From Botryosphaeria dothidea (taxonomy: Eukaryota; Ascomycota; Dothideomycetes; Botryosphaeriales; Botryosphaeriaceae): 64,000 bases of DNA. A program made the position numbers and the translations under genes. How positions within the stretch are numbered: the first letter of the stretch is position 1; the number at the start of each line of letters is the position of its first letter. The notes beneath the pieces were generated by a model. That model worked only from the letters and a program-made list of their open reading frames with translations. It searched no databases and had not been told where the DNA came from. Shown here one piece after another: positions 1 to 11,900 of the stretch. The DNA lies in NCBI GenBank assembly GCA_011503125.2, contig WWBZ02000001.1, positions 3,472,001 to 3,536,000 of the forward strand. The letters run 5' to 3'.

Positions 1-3000
1 TCTTCTTTTTCTTTTGTTAACCACCATTCTGGCGGCAATGAAGTTTGACGAGTCTCCTTGATTACTGGGTAAAATCAGGATCGGAAACCGCGTACGGGAA
101 CAAATAAATTTTTGTATACTTTGGCTCAATATGAAGCGTCTGTTCATCCACTGATCTTCTGCAACCGAATCCACCAGATGCGATCAACGTCTAAAATGAG
201 AACACATCGAGGAAAAGCCAGAGAACAGAAAGTGGAATTTTTGAACTATTTGCGCTATAGGTGAACGAATCTCAAGTTCTGCTCATACAGTACATGGATG
301 CATGAGCAAGACATGAAAAGAACAGTTGAGGCTCAGAGGGGCACTTGGTTCCCGCTACCATAGCTTTTGCAGTTGAGATGAATAGGGCAGTAAAGGATCA
401 GAATGATCCATCTCGCCTTCGACGATTTCGTAGAGGGTACCCGCAGGGAGATCCCCTCCGCAGACGATCGCGTAACAGCCTGGTGGAGCAGGCGCGGGAG
501 ATGGCGCATTTTTGGAGAGTATGGTGTGTGTGCGTTCGCTTCGACTCAACAGCGGTCAAGAACGGTACGCCAAATGGGCCTAACGAGGAGATGATAGGGG
601 ACGTGGAGGTCCCTTGAAACGAGCGGTCCGTGTTGCGAGCTGACTCGAGCGGGGCAAAAACCTGGGGATTGATTTTCGTCTTCCCCATAACGTAAAAGCC
701 GGCTCTATTATTTGCCGCTTGGCCTTACAGTCGGCTTTCCGACTACTTTGCACATAAAGACCGTCGTCGCTGATCTTTTCCACTCCCACGACGAAACCGG
801 AAGCCGGCTCCCCCTCGCCAATTATGTGTCTGAGAAACGCATCCCGGCCGAGTCGTGAGCTTCCGATTCGCCCATGCATCGACCGCGCCGGCCATGCTCG
901 TACATACAAGAGCACTGGTACCCTCTTGACTCAAGCAGTGCAGCTCGGAGAGACGTAAATACGCCGCTGTGCCCAGCCGAGCCGAGAGTGTACGCGGCAC
1001 TGCCTCCCATTCGCCTCCCCTCGGCACCACGTCTCCGAGCGTTCGTAATTCAGCGTTGCGCCTGATTAGCAACACCGCCCGCGAACACGGCAAATCCACC
1101 GCCTTTATAGTGCACATCACTTCCCAACCAGCCCGTCCCGTGTCGGCAACTGTTACATCCTTCGTCTTGCATTGCGGCGCTTTCAGCTCGTCCGTTAAGG
1201 CCGCGAAAACCGGGGGCCCTTCTTCGGGCGGCCCGACAGTCTCCGCATTTCGCCTACGTACTCTCCCTTGCGAGTACGGAGGCTGGGTACCAGCAACCTG
1301 GTCCCTCCTTGCCACATGGGGCCTAGTGGCCAGTGATCACGATTTGGGAGCGCTCGGTGGACCTCGAGCGTATTGCGACGGGCCGTGCAAATGTATGGGA
1401 AGAATTGGCCCAGATGACAGGGCTCCAATTTTTCCGGATGAATGCGCCGACGACTCATGATAAGAGCATGTTGCGCTGTTTTTTGAGACCGATCTCGTAA
1501 GAAGACGGATGAACCTTTAGCGTTGTGTATCATGACCATGTATTGCGCTTCAGGCAGGAACAGGAACCCAAGCCGCGCGTGAATCCACCAGAAACCTAAC
1601 CACTGTCATAGAGAACTTCGCCTGACGAACTTCACAAACGGAGGATCGCTGTTCAATATTTTCATGTCATTATGGATCGAAGAAAAGGAGTGTCTGCAGC
1701 GCTTCAGGGGTATGAAATGTGTTCGTAGAGAAAGAACAGCATTGTGGCGCATGGTGCAGACCTCAAGGATGTCTGACCCGACAGTGCCTACGCGACTATC
1801 AACCGGAGCGCTGCTGCGTGCTGAAAACAGACTATAACCAGCTCACAGTCTCTTTGTCATCAAACTTGTGCCTCCTGCGCGTCGGCGCCTTAGGCAGCTT
1901 TCTAAACGGCTACACAGCCTCGGGGATGGGCATGGCGATGAGGCGGTGCGAGTGGGTGTCTACAGTGGTGGGTGGAAAAGGACCAAGGACCAAGTTTTTT
2001 GGGACAACCAGCGCCCAGGAGATATGGATATGATGAATAAAAAAAAATCGTACAATGTGGTTGCGTTGGCGCCGTGGTTGAGGAGCGTCAGGGACTGAGC
2101 ATTGGGACATCTCTGGCAAGCGCAGCACCAGAACGCACCGCCTCATGACTCCCCAGATTTTCCGCACAGCCACACTGTCGAGCATTCTCCTGGCAGCCCT
2201 TCAACTGAGGCAACATTTGTCACTTACCCCGGTCTCCAATTTTTTACTTTGGAAGCCAGACACGGAATTGCTGTACACGCTCTGGCAGGTGTGCGCACCC
2301 ATGGCACAGGACAAGCACCAAAGCGGACTTAAATTCAACGTCTCGATTTTCCCTCTGCAATCCTCGCCTGCACAGCGTTGGATTTTTGGTGGTCATTTTC
2401 CGGTGCTGCAAACCCCCCCCCCCCCCCCCCCGCTCAAAGGTAAACGGCCCGTTTGTCTTCGGTGCTTGTTTGGCTGTGGCCCAACCAAGGACCAATCAGT
2501 TACACAGATAGAAAATCTCTCAGGTTCGCCTTTTGGAGATCGGTACCTATAATCGACTCGCGCTGTTGAAAATTTGCATCCGACCAGTCATTTGTAGGGC
2601 CGATCCCTATACGCCGAGCATGAGAGCTATTGTGGTCTACTCGCAAGCGAAGAGCAATTATTTTCACATTCTATAGAATTCTAGAACAACGTAAGATAGA
2701 ACACAAATCCATAAAATTTTGTTCTCTCCGTTTTCCTACCTTTCAAGTTTTTCTCATAACAAGATACAAAATCCCGACTTCATAAAACGTAGAGTGTGAA
2801 GGTCGTACTTTTTGAGCACTTCTCTATAAACAACTACAGAAGGGGATTTACTTTATGTTAAAGCATTTTTATTTTTTAATCTGCAAGGTAGATATAATCC
2901 AATAAGAGTTATAACGAAAAATATTTTCGCGTGTTCGTTGGGTTGTGTTCGTTCACTGAGCTGTGGACTCCTCGCAAGCGAATAGTCCACTCCACGGAAT

Positions 3001-4103
3001 TCTGTCAGCCCTCAGTGCTCAGCCCAACAGGAAGTAAATTGTTGGATATTCATGGTGACAAATTCAACAATAGGCCGTGGAATATGATTGAAGTGGAAAG
3101 AACATCTTTTGTCACATGAAGTATATAGGCACAACACAGCTCAGTACACTCGTATTCATATCAGATAGCGAGACAAAACACCTTGAATTGTTTCGAAACC
3201 CCCTCCAGCACAAGCGCCGAAGAGCCCACCCACCCCTGCCGACATGGGCGCAGACCCCGAATACATTGATAAAAACTTTGAAGAACCAATACACCAAAAG
3301 CTCCCAGCCAGTACAATCCCGAATTCCCCCGAAGCACAATCCCTGAAACTCCCAGCACAATTCCGATTCAAGTACGATTCCAGAACCAGACAGGGTATCA
3401 AACAGAAGACAAATCCGAAAAGGACAAAGTGAACAGAAGCAGAAACACAGCGATAAAAAAGTGGTCCGAAGTGGGGGGGTTGTTTTTTGTGTTTTGATTG
3501 TCTTGGTTGTCTGCCTTTGACCCGCAGTTGTCTTCAAAGAAGTCGTATCTCTCGAAGAAAATGTAGTAAATGGACTGGGTCAACAGGCGGAGTTCGAGTC
3601 GTGGAAGGTCCGGAAGACCAGGCAGGCTTGTATGGAAGACTTAGCGGTTTAAAATACCCGCGGTCATCTTCCCAAGCAGCGGTCGGTGGATTTCCTTGAC
3701 AGCCAGTGTCGAAGATCGTATCGAGATGAGCCATGTAGAAAGGATGCACACCGACGCTCAAGAGTCTCGATCGAAAAAAGACGAAAGGCGGGCGCGCACA
3801 TAAAGTGGAGAAGCCAAACTCAATCAGAAATGGAGAGATGTGGCTGAGTCGGAAAGGATTGGAATGCTGAATTGGAGAGTAACGAGCCTGCAAGCAGGTG
3901 TCGCTGTGTTTCCAAAACGGGAATGATCATCCAGCGCTGGAGCTCACGAGGAGCCGCTTGCCGGGCCTGTCCATCAGGGATCCGACGATACGAGACCGCG
4001 AGCTGGTCGTTCGAAGGAAGTGATGAGAAATGGTGGTTGACTTACGGGGTGTGACCGGCCCTTGCCAGAACACCTTTCAGATGAGGTTGTTCACCACCTG
4101 ATC
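1..4103. other. Gene-poor stretch, no recognisable gene
   Basis: Only short overlapping open frames are present, and none gives a recognisable protein, a good fungal start context or plausible introns. Positions about 2590-3130 are clearly AT-richer than the rest of the window. A degenerate direct repeat built on an 'agcacaattcc'-like core lies near 3300-3400. No LTR, terminal inverted repeat or tRNA was found. Confidence 0.6.
2413..2431. repeat. Poly-C tract of 19 bases
   Basis: An uninterrupted run of 19 cytosines lies in non-coding sequence. Runs of this length are prone to length errors in sequencing, so the exact count may be unreliable. Confidence 0.9.
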
Positions 4104-4913
4104 TTACAGGCTGCGCCATGGCCTTGTAAGATCATTTGCACCACAGGGCGTTGGAACTTCCGTCTTCACATCCTCCTCCTGGTCAACCCATAGATGGGGG
4201 GCGACGAAGTTGTTCAACTGGAAATTGATGTATTGACGTGCGGAGTGATCGAGAGCGATGTTGGCGTTCCACTCGAAGGTGTACGGCTTGAGGCAGTCGA
4301 CTTCGATCTTGAAAATGCCGTTCGTGATGTGCAAGTACGACCTCTTGCGGCAGTCAGTCGGCTGGGTGAAGCGGAGCGTCCTTGTGCCGTGGTGCGGTTT
4401 CTCGCCGCCATTCTCCAGCATGAGCAGCTGCTGCAGCTTGATCTGTCTCCGGTTGTATCTCATCCTCGACCACTTCTCTTCCGCCCGCTGGCCACCGTAC
4501 GAGGTTATGGGGATGACTTTGACGATCCCACGCTCGTCGGGTGCGCTCCAGATGAGAACCGGGTGGTTTTCGAAGCCGCTCACTCTCTCCCGGCTGGTCA
4601 GACGCTGGCGGATGATCGAGTTGGATCCGATCATCCCGGTTCCGAGTCAAGCGAGTCTGCCTGGGTAGGCCCATTCAGACGGGCTGAGGATTTTCCTGGG
4701 AGGGGGCGAAGGGGAGAGTGGGGGAGATGGTGGTGGTGTCCAAGTGGCAGAGGAGAGTGAGGAGTTTGATGGAGAGGGAGGTGGTGAGGCTCGCTTGAGA
4801 ACGGCCGTGAAAGAAGGAGGAGAAGGAGGTGGTGTTGATGAGCCTTGCTTGACAATTGCCGCAAAAGAAGGAGAAGCAGGAGGAGTGGCCGGGGCGGGAA
4901 TGGTTGCCGCCAT
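4104..4913 (-). pseudogene. PemK/MazF-like domain protein, copy A, broken by one in-frame TGA
   Basis: One minus-strand frame runs from ATG 4913 to the stop at 4104 (270 codons) and is broken only by TGA at 4647-4649. The first 88 residues are Pro/Ser/Ala-rich and end in PGRLA. The remainder has HPVLIWS, IPITSYGG, EEKW, RKRSYLHI and IEVDCLKPY. These match, in order and spacing, HPGVILRI, LSITSWDGK, EEKW, RKRCWVSV and YEVGDLALY of the gene at 6787-7701, so the two are paralogues. The TGA falls where the other copy has the Trp of PGRIVWV, so TGG to TGA is the simplest explanation. The pattern 'PGxIVWV, HPxVI, ITS' recalls the MazF/PemK SH3-barrel; this is inference from pattern and function is unknown. 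A sequencing error or stop readthrough would restore an intact gene, and an independent start at ATG 4634 would give 176 residues. Confidence 0.55.
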
Positions 4914-6786
4914 GGTTTTTGGATGGTTTTGGATGTAAGTTGGTCGGAGAGGTTTTGGAAAGATGTGAGTTTGTGGTGTTGAGAGTTCTGATGTATGAGG
5001 CTTGAATGATGTTGGTGAGCGCCAAAGTTCAAGTATGTGAGCTTGATCAAAGATGCCGGGGTGGGATGGACTGGAGAAGGAGGGCTATGAGGGATGGAAG
5101 CGATTTTAAACAGCAAACCTCATGTTCAGGCTGCCAACCCACGGCTATCGTGAAGACCTTCTTCGTCATCGTGTATGGCCTTTTCCTGGGTCATTACGTG
5201 CAACTGATAAAACTCCCACCGGGTCGTATATCCGTTGTTGTGTGCGAGAATTTATCCCGCAAGTAGATGCAACTGGTTCGGCTGAACCAGATACAACAAG
5301 CGCCGGAGGGTCCAATTGACTCACAAGATTTCGGAGTCGTTCGGCGTTATAGGCGTAGTGCGGATCCATTGCTTAGGAGGCGTTCTCGGAAGGGATTCTG
5401 TCGTAGCTACTCTAATGAGCTGCTCTCATATATCCAGCAAGACTTAAAGGTGTGCCATAGGAGACAGCGTAAGCATTACGATACTATCCCGGCTATTTGA
5501 TCATTGGTCGTAGTAATTGGAGGCTTATACTGATTATTTTGGACCACAACGGATGTGGCCTTAGGCATTGTGCGCTCAGTGGTTCCGAGGGACGCGTGTT
5601 GGTTCTGCAAACTTTGGGAGCCGGAAAGCTGGTGCCTGAATCAATCCCCCACAAACATGCGTCTGCCAGGATGCGGACCACACTTCCGCAGGCCATTGCA
5701 GTGAGTCGGCCTTTTCCGATCTAGTGCGTGGCCTTCTCGTCAACTCATCGCCGGCGAGCTCTAGGATCCAGGAAGGATTTTTTTTTCTCATTCATGGTTG
5801 TCGCAGGCAGAACTTCCATTTTTGGACGGTGCGCATGATTCGTTCGCTGTGGGTGTGGGTGCTTGATCCGACACGCGAATATCGGATTTGGTGGTAAAGA
5901 TGACGACAGACGCAGACGTTTTCTGGAGATCGTCGGTGAGCTGCAGTGACTGAGTCCCGTGAGTCTTGGAAACGTAGCTCTTCTTTCTTTCTGGGAAACG
6001 CCGGGGGGGGATCTACTTCTTTAATACCCATTGCCACCATCGGTAGTCAAAAATCAGATGATGCTTAGCTGCTCCATGGTTAAAGGTCACTATCGCTGCA
6101 AGAAATTTCCAATCCTGCCCAAATTTGAGGAGGGTACCGACGAAACTCTAACGCGAACAGAAAATCCTTTGGTCGAAAAACCAGAGGCGCTGCTGTTCAA
6201 ATACATCAGTTCCTTCATTGCAGACGGGACTGCTGCCTGACAGAAGCAGCAAGGAGAGGCGGCGAGGACCATCAGGGATTGTTCGTGTCTGTCTTGTCAA
6301 CATTCAGAATACACCAGTGGAGAAATAACGCATTTTTAATTCTCTGAGCTGATAGTAGTAGCACCATGTTGCCTGTGATTGTGCTGCTTACTGTGAGCAT
6401 CTGTGGTCTCTCGCGAGCTGAAAGGAGGCGAATAGTGATAAGAATCCTCAGGCGAAATATGTCTATATCTTGTCAAGGAAATAATCGAGAATTCAAATAG
6501 AGCAGTGACAAAGAGGGCGAGTCAGAAGAGAAAAATGGAAGAAGATATACATTGGAATCCACATTGAACTGTTCACTTCTGAATCAGGAAAGGCAGCATG
6601 TTTGAAGCCATGGGTGCGAGACACGTCCCAGTTGAAACTCAAATGTGTTGCTTGATATAATAGGCCCAGCTCTGAATGAGAGTCAGTTGTAAAGTTCCCA
6701 AAGCTCTCATGGTCCACCCGTTATCGCATTAATTACCTGCGTTTCTCATTGTGCATCCTTTGCCGGACCCCGAGCTGTCTCAGAAG
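4914..6786. other. Spacer between the two divergent paralogues
   Basis: About 1.9 kb separates the two divergent starts. Short open frames are present but none is recognisable and base composition is unremarkable. It must contain the promoters of both flanking genes if they are transcribed. I see no further copy of the shared domain here. Confidence 0.5.
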
Positions 6787-7701
6787 ATGCCGTCTCAAAG
6801 GTTCCGACAAATAGGTCAGCTGAGCTCATGGCGGCAATTCGACCGTCCAGGGCACCCTTCTACTCAAAGACCCCCGGTTGTGTCGGCTTGCTCATTCATG
6901 TCCATTTCTGCTTCAACCCAAACCCCACGGTCTTCTCCAGCGGGAGTGGCAGAGGAGAGAGACGCGAAGGAAACGATGACGAGGCGTGAAACCTCATCTG
7001 GCCAAGGGTCCAGGGGCTCGGCACACTCGTCTTGGTCAGTGCAGGCGAGATCCAACTCGGAGAGATCCATTGCTCGAAGGCCACGTTCTGATCCCGGACC
7101 ATGTTCGCGCGGACGGCGGTCTGGCTCTCTCTCGCCCGGAAGAGTCAAGTCTACTAAGAGTCCCCAGTCTGATTCTCAAGTAGACTTGACACCCGAGAAG
7201 ATGGCTCCGGGTCGGATAGTCTGGGTAAAACGGATCAACAAGGGCAAGGAGCGCACTGTGTCCTCGGAGATTGAAGGGAAAGATGCCGAGGCAAGAAAAA
7301 AAGAAGGCGCACGGCACCATCCTGGAGTAATCCTCAGGATCGATGACAAAATCGGGGTCTTGTCCATTACCTCTTGGGACGGCAAGACAGTAGAAGAGAA
7401 ATGGGCCAAAGGAAAGGGTGTTGAGTACCAGAAGCACTATTTACTCGTCGATCACAAGGATGAAGAGTCTCAGCGAGCCAGGGAGGAGGGGAAGTGTGTG
7501 CTATCACTTCAAGACGGAAAGGTGTTGCGAAAAAGATGTTGGGTTTCGGTTCGCGACGACGTGTACGAGTACGAGGTGGGAGATTTGGCCCTCTATACGG
7601 ATCGGGAAAAGAAGGACGATGACTTTTTTGTTGCAGAGGAAAGTCTGAAGATGTTGAGCGAACGTTACAACAAAGAGCTTTTGTCACGCTTATCGAAATA
7701 G
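6787..7701 (+). CDS. PemK/MazF-like domain protein, copy B, intact
   Basis: A single exon of 304 residues from ATG 6787; a start at 6898 is also possible. Residues 1-137 are Ser/Arg/Pro-rich and probably disordered. A compact domain follows at about 139-270: PGRIVWV, a charged linker, HHPGVILRI, VLSITSWDGK, EEKW, a 'hYLLVDH' strand, RKRCWVSV and YEVGDLALY, then a Lys/Glu-rich tail. The same ordered motifs occur in the broken minus-strand gene at 4104-4913. Alternating short hydrophobic strands with an early PGxIVWV and a later ITS resemble the MazF/PemK fold, and PGxIVW also recalls the start of PWWP/Tudor-type barrels. No catalytic role can be assigned. The reading frame is intact and no intron is needed. 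It lies next to a retrotransposon-disrupted gene, in an accessory-looking region. Confidence 0.6.
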   Translation: MPSQRFRQIGQLSSWRQFDRPGHPSTQRPPVVSACSFMSISASTQTPRSSPAGVAEERDAKETMTRRETSSGQGSRGSAHSSWSVQARSNSERSIARRPRSDPGPCSRGRRSGSLSPGRVKSTKSPQSDSQVDLTPEKMAPGRIVWVKRINKGKERTVSSEIEGKDAEARKKEGARHHPGVILRIDDKIGVLSITSWDGKTVEEKWAKGKGVEYQKHYLLVDHKDEESQRAREEGKCVLSLQDGKVLRKRCWVSVRDDVYEYEVGDLALYTDREKKDDDFFVAEESLKMLSERYNKELLSRLSK

Positions 7702-7877
7702 AAGGCGGAGGTGGTCAGTCAGTGCTCGCTCGCGCATGGCGTGTGCTCCTTCCTCCAGCGACAGGCGCTGGTGCCTTCCGTCACGAGCAACTTGGGCAGT
7801 CTCGCTGCTACCTTGTCCTCTTGCGTCAGCTCAGAAATCCTCGACCTCGCATCTCACAGCCCTAGAATTCATTGAAT

Positions 7878-8540
7878 ATGCCCAACTTACGCCTTGCGCA
7901 AGAGCACGATCCGGACGATGTATTCGAGATACCGAGCGATACCCAGTCCAGCTCTGAGGAAGCGACCACTAGAAGCGGCTCAACACATCGAGACGTCAGC
8001 ACTCAGAAGGCAGCCGCGCACAAGTCGTACGGATCTCCAATCTTGGGCTCACCATCGCTAACGTCAAGGACTTCGGTGGATACTCATCGCTCTATGAAAC
8101 GAAGACGCGGCCCTGAACCAACAGAGCAACGACCAACTTCATCATCAGCCGCTTTTCCCCGATCAACAGCTTCGGTAGGCCGGCAACAACCTCACTCCCT
8201 CGGCACAGATTCCCGCACCCTGCCCGAAATCGGAAATCCAAGAACTCTTGATCTGATGACCTCTGAGAGATCCAAAGTCCGGGTTGACGAAAATGATACA
8301 TCCAAGCCGTCTTCTTCACTGGATCCGCTGAGCCTCCGGCCCAGCCTTGAACACTCATCCTCAGGTACTCAATGAGCTCAGCAGAAGGAGCCAGTAACCA
8401 ACCAAGACAAACTTCTAATCTTGGACGCAATTGACGAGCTTGAGGAGGAGCAGCAAGAAAAAGTGGCCTTGTTCATTCAGATGGAAGATCCTGCCTCGCG
8501 TGTAGGCCGATCCCAATATCCAGCACGGCTGTTTGAATAC
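7878..8540 (+). pseudogene. 5' part of a disrupted gene with a NET-like segment
   Basis: The frame opens at ATG 7878 and encodes about 165 low-complexity, Ser/Thr/Pro-rich residues with a VFEIPSDT motif near the start, then meets TGA at 8373-8375. The same frame continues beyond it into an acidic helical stretch (DKLLILDAIDEL, EEQQEKVALFIQ, EDP) up to the LTR boundary at 8540. With the downstream piece (SLPDEMLHSLLAYVK) this resembles the first and last helices of the NET (extra-terminal) domain of bromodomain-type proteins; that is inference from pattern. The two pieces are in different frames, so a small frameshift or an unseen intron lies between about 8363 and 8540. LLILDAIDEL also looks superficially like a NACHT Walker B, but no P-loop is present. 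Confidence 0.45.
8536..8540. repeat. Target site duplication AATAC, left copy
   Basis: AATAC immediately precedes the 5' LTR and is repeated immediately after the 3' LTR at 13946-13950. Five-base duplications are usual for Ty1/copia integrases. Confidence 0.93.
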
Positions 8541-8688
8541 TGTTGGAAATCACGTGTTTTGCATATTGCTTTTGCAACACCAGATAGCTTAGTCACTCAC
8601 TTACGTATATAAGGAGGGTGGGCCACCTACGCCCTTCCTCCTCATGCCAATCATCAATAGATCATCATTGTTCATCAACATACCAACA
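8541..8688 (+). repeat. 5' LTR, 148 bp
   Basis: It begins TGTTGG and ends CCAACA, so the ends are 6-bp inverted repeats. It contains 'acgtatataagg', a likely TATA element at about 8602-8614 for element transcription. It matches the 3' LTR at 147 of 148 positions. 148 bp is at the short end for copia LTRs. Confidence 0.95.
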
Positions 8689-8699
8689 GTTATGAGCCC
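8689..8699 (+). other. Primer-binding site, complementary to initiator tRNA-Met anticodon arm
   Basis: GTTATGAGCCC directly abuts the 5' LTR. It is the reverse complement of GGGCUCAUAAC, the anticodon stem-loop of eukaryotic initiator tRNA-Met. Priming from an internal half-tRNA fragment rather than the 3' CCA end is known for Drosophila copia and yeast Ty5, so the same mode is inferred here. Confidence 0.75.
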
Positions 8700-8996
8700 G
8701 GAATCACTTCCAAAACTCGTTATCCATCGTTTGATCTCTGTATAAGCGTCTCATACGCTTATAACGTTCTCTCTGCGGCATCCAGAAGAACACTGTATTG
8801 TTGCACCCTGCTGTAACACACTGCGACCGTGCGACGGCTTCCCTCCACGTGTCATTTCATCAACAGTCATCACGACACAGCTATTTGCCTCAACATCGAG
8901 CATCTCAAGTGTCTAATACACGTTCCTAGCTAGCTTTAACCCTTTTGGTTAGCTGTACGACGTCAACTGACGAATAGCACCTATTCGTCACCCACC

Positions 8997-11900
8997 ATGT
9001 CGTCTTCGAAGCCAATCATCGTCCTCAAGTCTTCGCAAGACTGGGATGAATGGTTCTTCATCGTCCAATCGCGTGCAAAGAAGGCTCGCTTATACGACTA
9101 CATCGATCCAACCAAGGACTCACGTCCGCAACAACCAATCGCGCCCACCAAGCCTCCTCTACCAACAGGCAACATCACCGACGCGGATCGTGAGGAGCAC
9201 AAGTGGAAGCGCGAGGACTATAAGGAGGATAAAAAGGAGTACGACAGGCAGATGCGAGAGCTCAATGACCTCTCATCACTCATTGAAGACTCAGTGTCTC
9301 AGCCACTACTACCACTCCTGCGCAAGGTCGAGGATTCACATCCTTACGCACAGTTGCGCGCCTTACAAGCACGACTTCAACCTTCCACCTCTACACAACA
9401 GGAGTTCGTTCTTAATAAGCTCCGCGAGCTTAAGAAGCCTCCAACTACCCAGAGCACTGAAAAGTGGCTCACACAATGGGAAGAGTGTGTATTCAAAGCA
9501 CGCTCTCTTGGCCTCTCTGATGTCGAAGGCTCTCGAGGAGTAAATGCATTCCTCAAGCCTATTATGTAACACGACTCAGAATACGCTAGCCCTATCCTTC
9601 GTGAGCTGCGACTCGGTACTAAGACGCTTGACGTTTCAGATGTCATTGTCGATTATCGTGAGCATGCTCGCCAGAAGCAAGCGCTCATAACGAACAAGAC
9701 TCATGCGACCTTCGCAGCTACTCTACGAGGCGAGGAGCAGCCGCAGAAGCCTCCTAAATGCTTATGTGGACTCCTACACTGGTACTTCCAGTGCTTCTAT
9801 CTCAATCCGAACGCGCCCAACCGTCCTGCCGACTTCAAACCAAACAAGAAGGTCCAGGATAAGATCCTTAAGCTCATGAAGAATGACAAGATCAAGACGC
9901 AAGTTAAGAATGCACTCAAGCGCGGTACACCGCCAACACCTCACACACAAGGTAACAAGGGTAAAGGCAAGGAGCCTAAGCCTGACACGCTTGCAAATGA
10001 TGACAATAGTGATGACGAGCAAGGATCTATTAAGTCCTTCCCAGCCGTTGTTGCGCAGTCATTTGCTACGCACCGAGACTCGCGTCCAACCACGTTGGAG
10101 CTCTCATGGATCGCAGACACTGGTACCACTCATCACGTGTGTAACAGATATATGCGCAAAAGGTTTATCAAGACACGCAACGCAGGTCCAGATGACTTCG
10201 TGATCTGCGGCAACACGCGTGTGCCTATTAAGAGCTTCGGGAATGTCACAGTCAATGCCCGCAACGGAAAGAAGAGCAAGGTTATCACCCTTCGTGATGT
10301 AGCCTACGTCCCAGCATTCATGGGCAACTTAGTCTCCATTTCTAAGTGCAATGAGAAAGACGTTCATATGGACACTAAGAGTCTTCGACTCTACAAGGAC
10401 GACACTACAGTGTGTGTCCTTACTCCGTCTGAAGGACAGTTCTTTCTTGAACTACACCAAGCAGAGTCCGTACCAGCCATTACGAGTGCTGCGACCACCC
10501 GTAGTCTCCCAGCTGAACAGTGGCATGGAGTCTTTGCTCATGCCAACTACCACGCTATCAAGGCGTTGCTCACAGCTGTTACCGGCGTAGAGTTCACGAA
10601 CGACGTCGTGCCTGTTCACTGCGACACCTGCTCGCGAGCAAAAGCTCATCAGCTTGTTGCGCGAGACTCATCACCAGAGGAAGCTCGCAACGAGTCATTC
10701 TTCCGAGTCTCATTTGACCTCATCCAGATGACGCCCGCCTTCAATCAACACGAGTGGATCACTCATATCGAGTGTATAAAGAGCAACTATGTCTTCACCC
10801 GCACCCATATGCTCAAATCAGACTACAACACGCTCATTCTCGATATTCTGAGTATGATCGAACGTCGCTTTGACGCTCTCACTGCGTTCTTTCGAACTGA
10901 TGGCGAAAGATCACTTAACACCGCGTTTAAGGCTGAACTTAAGCGAAGAGGAATCACAATAGAGGTCTCAGCACCCTATACACCTGCTCAGAACGGACAT
11001 GCCGAGAGAACTGGTCAGTCTATTATCATCAAAGCACGAGCAATGCGTATCGGGGCAAACCTCCCTGAACGCCTATGGCCAGAGACAGTCCTGGCAGCAA
11101 CGTACATACACAATCGGACGCCAAGCAAAGTCCTCAAGTGGAAGACGCCCTTCGAGCTTGCTCATAGCATTAAACCAAACGTAGCTCACATGAGAGTCTA
11201 CGGATGCAAGGCCTACGCCCTTAACAAAACCATCCCGCGTAGTAACAAGCTCCAAGAACGAGCCCTCGTTGGCTATCTTGTTGGGTATGACTCCACCAAC
11301 ATATACCGGATATGGTATCCACCAGGGGACCGTATCATCCGCTCAAGAGACGTCAGTTTTGACGAGTCATCAAAATACTCACCAGATGAGCAAGAGCAGT
11401 ATCAAGAAATCGAGGATATAGAAGAGGAGCCTCAGGAGGTAATTCCTCGCATCCGTCTGGGCTCTGAGGACCTCATCACGTCAGATTCGTCATCCAGTGA
11501 AGATGAGGAGGTTACTCATGAGCAAGCCACTGATATAGAAGAACAACCTACTTCGTCATCAGATGGACAACAACAAGGCATACTGCCTGATAAACCAGAT
11601 ATACAACACACTCAACTACATACACCATCGCCGTCCACCACGGACAACAGCATACCACACCCACCAAGCGATGACGTCTTGCCGTCACCTACTCTCAGAG
11701 ACTCGCACACCTCAGGGGGTGAGGAAGACGAACAACAGCAAGAGGGACGCCTTAGTCGTCTCCTCCCTGTTCAATACGATACTAAGCCTGACCCAGGAGC
11801 AGCACGGGGCAATCGTGCACCCCTTGCAGCCAATATCAACGCGGACCCCAACCCGAACCTTATCATCGAAGGTCCAAGGAATCGAAGAAGAGCTACGCAT

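Noticed and set aside
3588..3610. tRNA B-box-like string gagttcgagtc
   Set aside because: The flanks do not form a T stem or acceptor stem.
1..6700. RIP-degraded transposon in the gene-poor start
   Set aside because: Sequence is not uniformly AT-rich and no terminal repeats or transposase remnants were found.
8421..8540. Possible NACHT Walker B (LLILDAIDEL) suggesting an NLR-type gene
   Set aside because: No P-loop or repeat domain nearby; the order of helices across the insertion fits a NET-like segment better.
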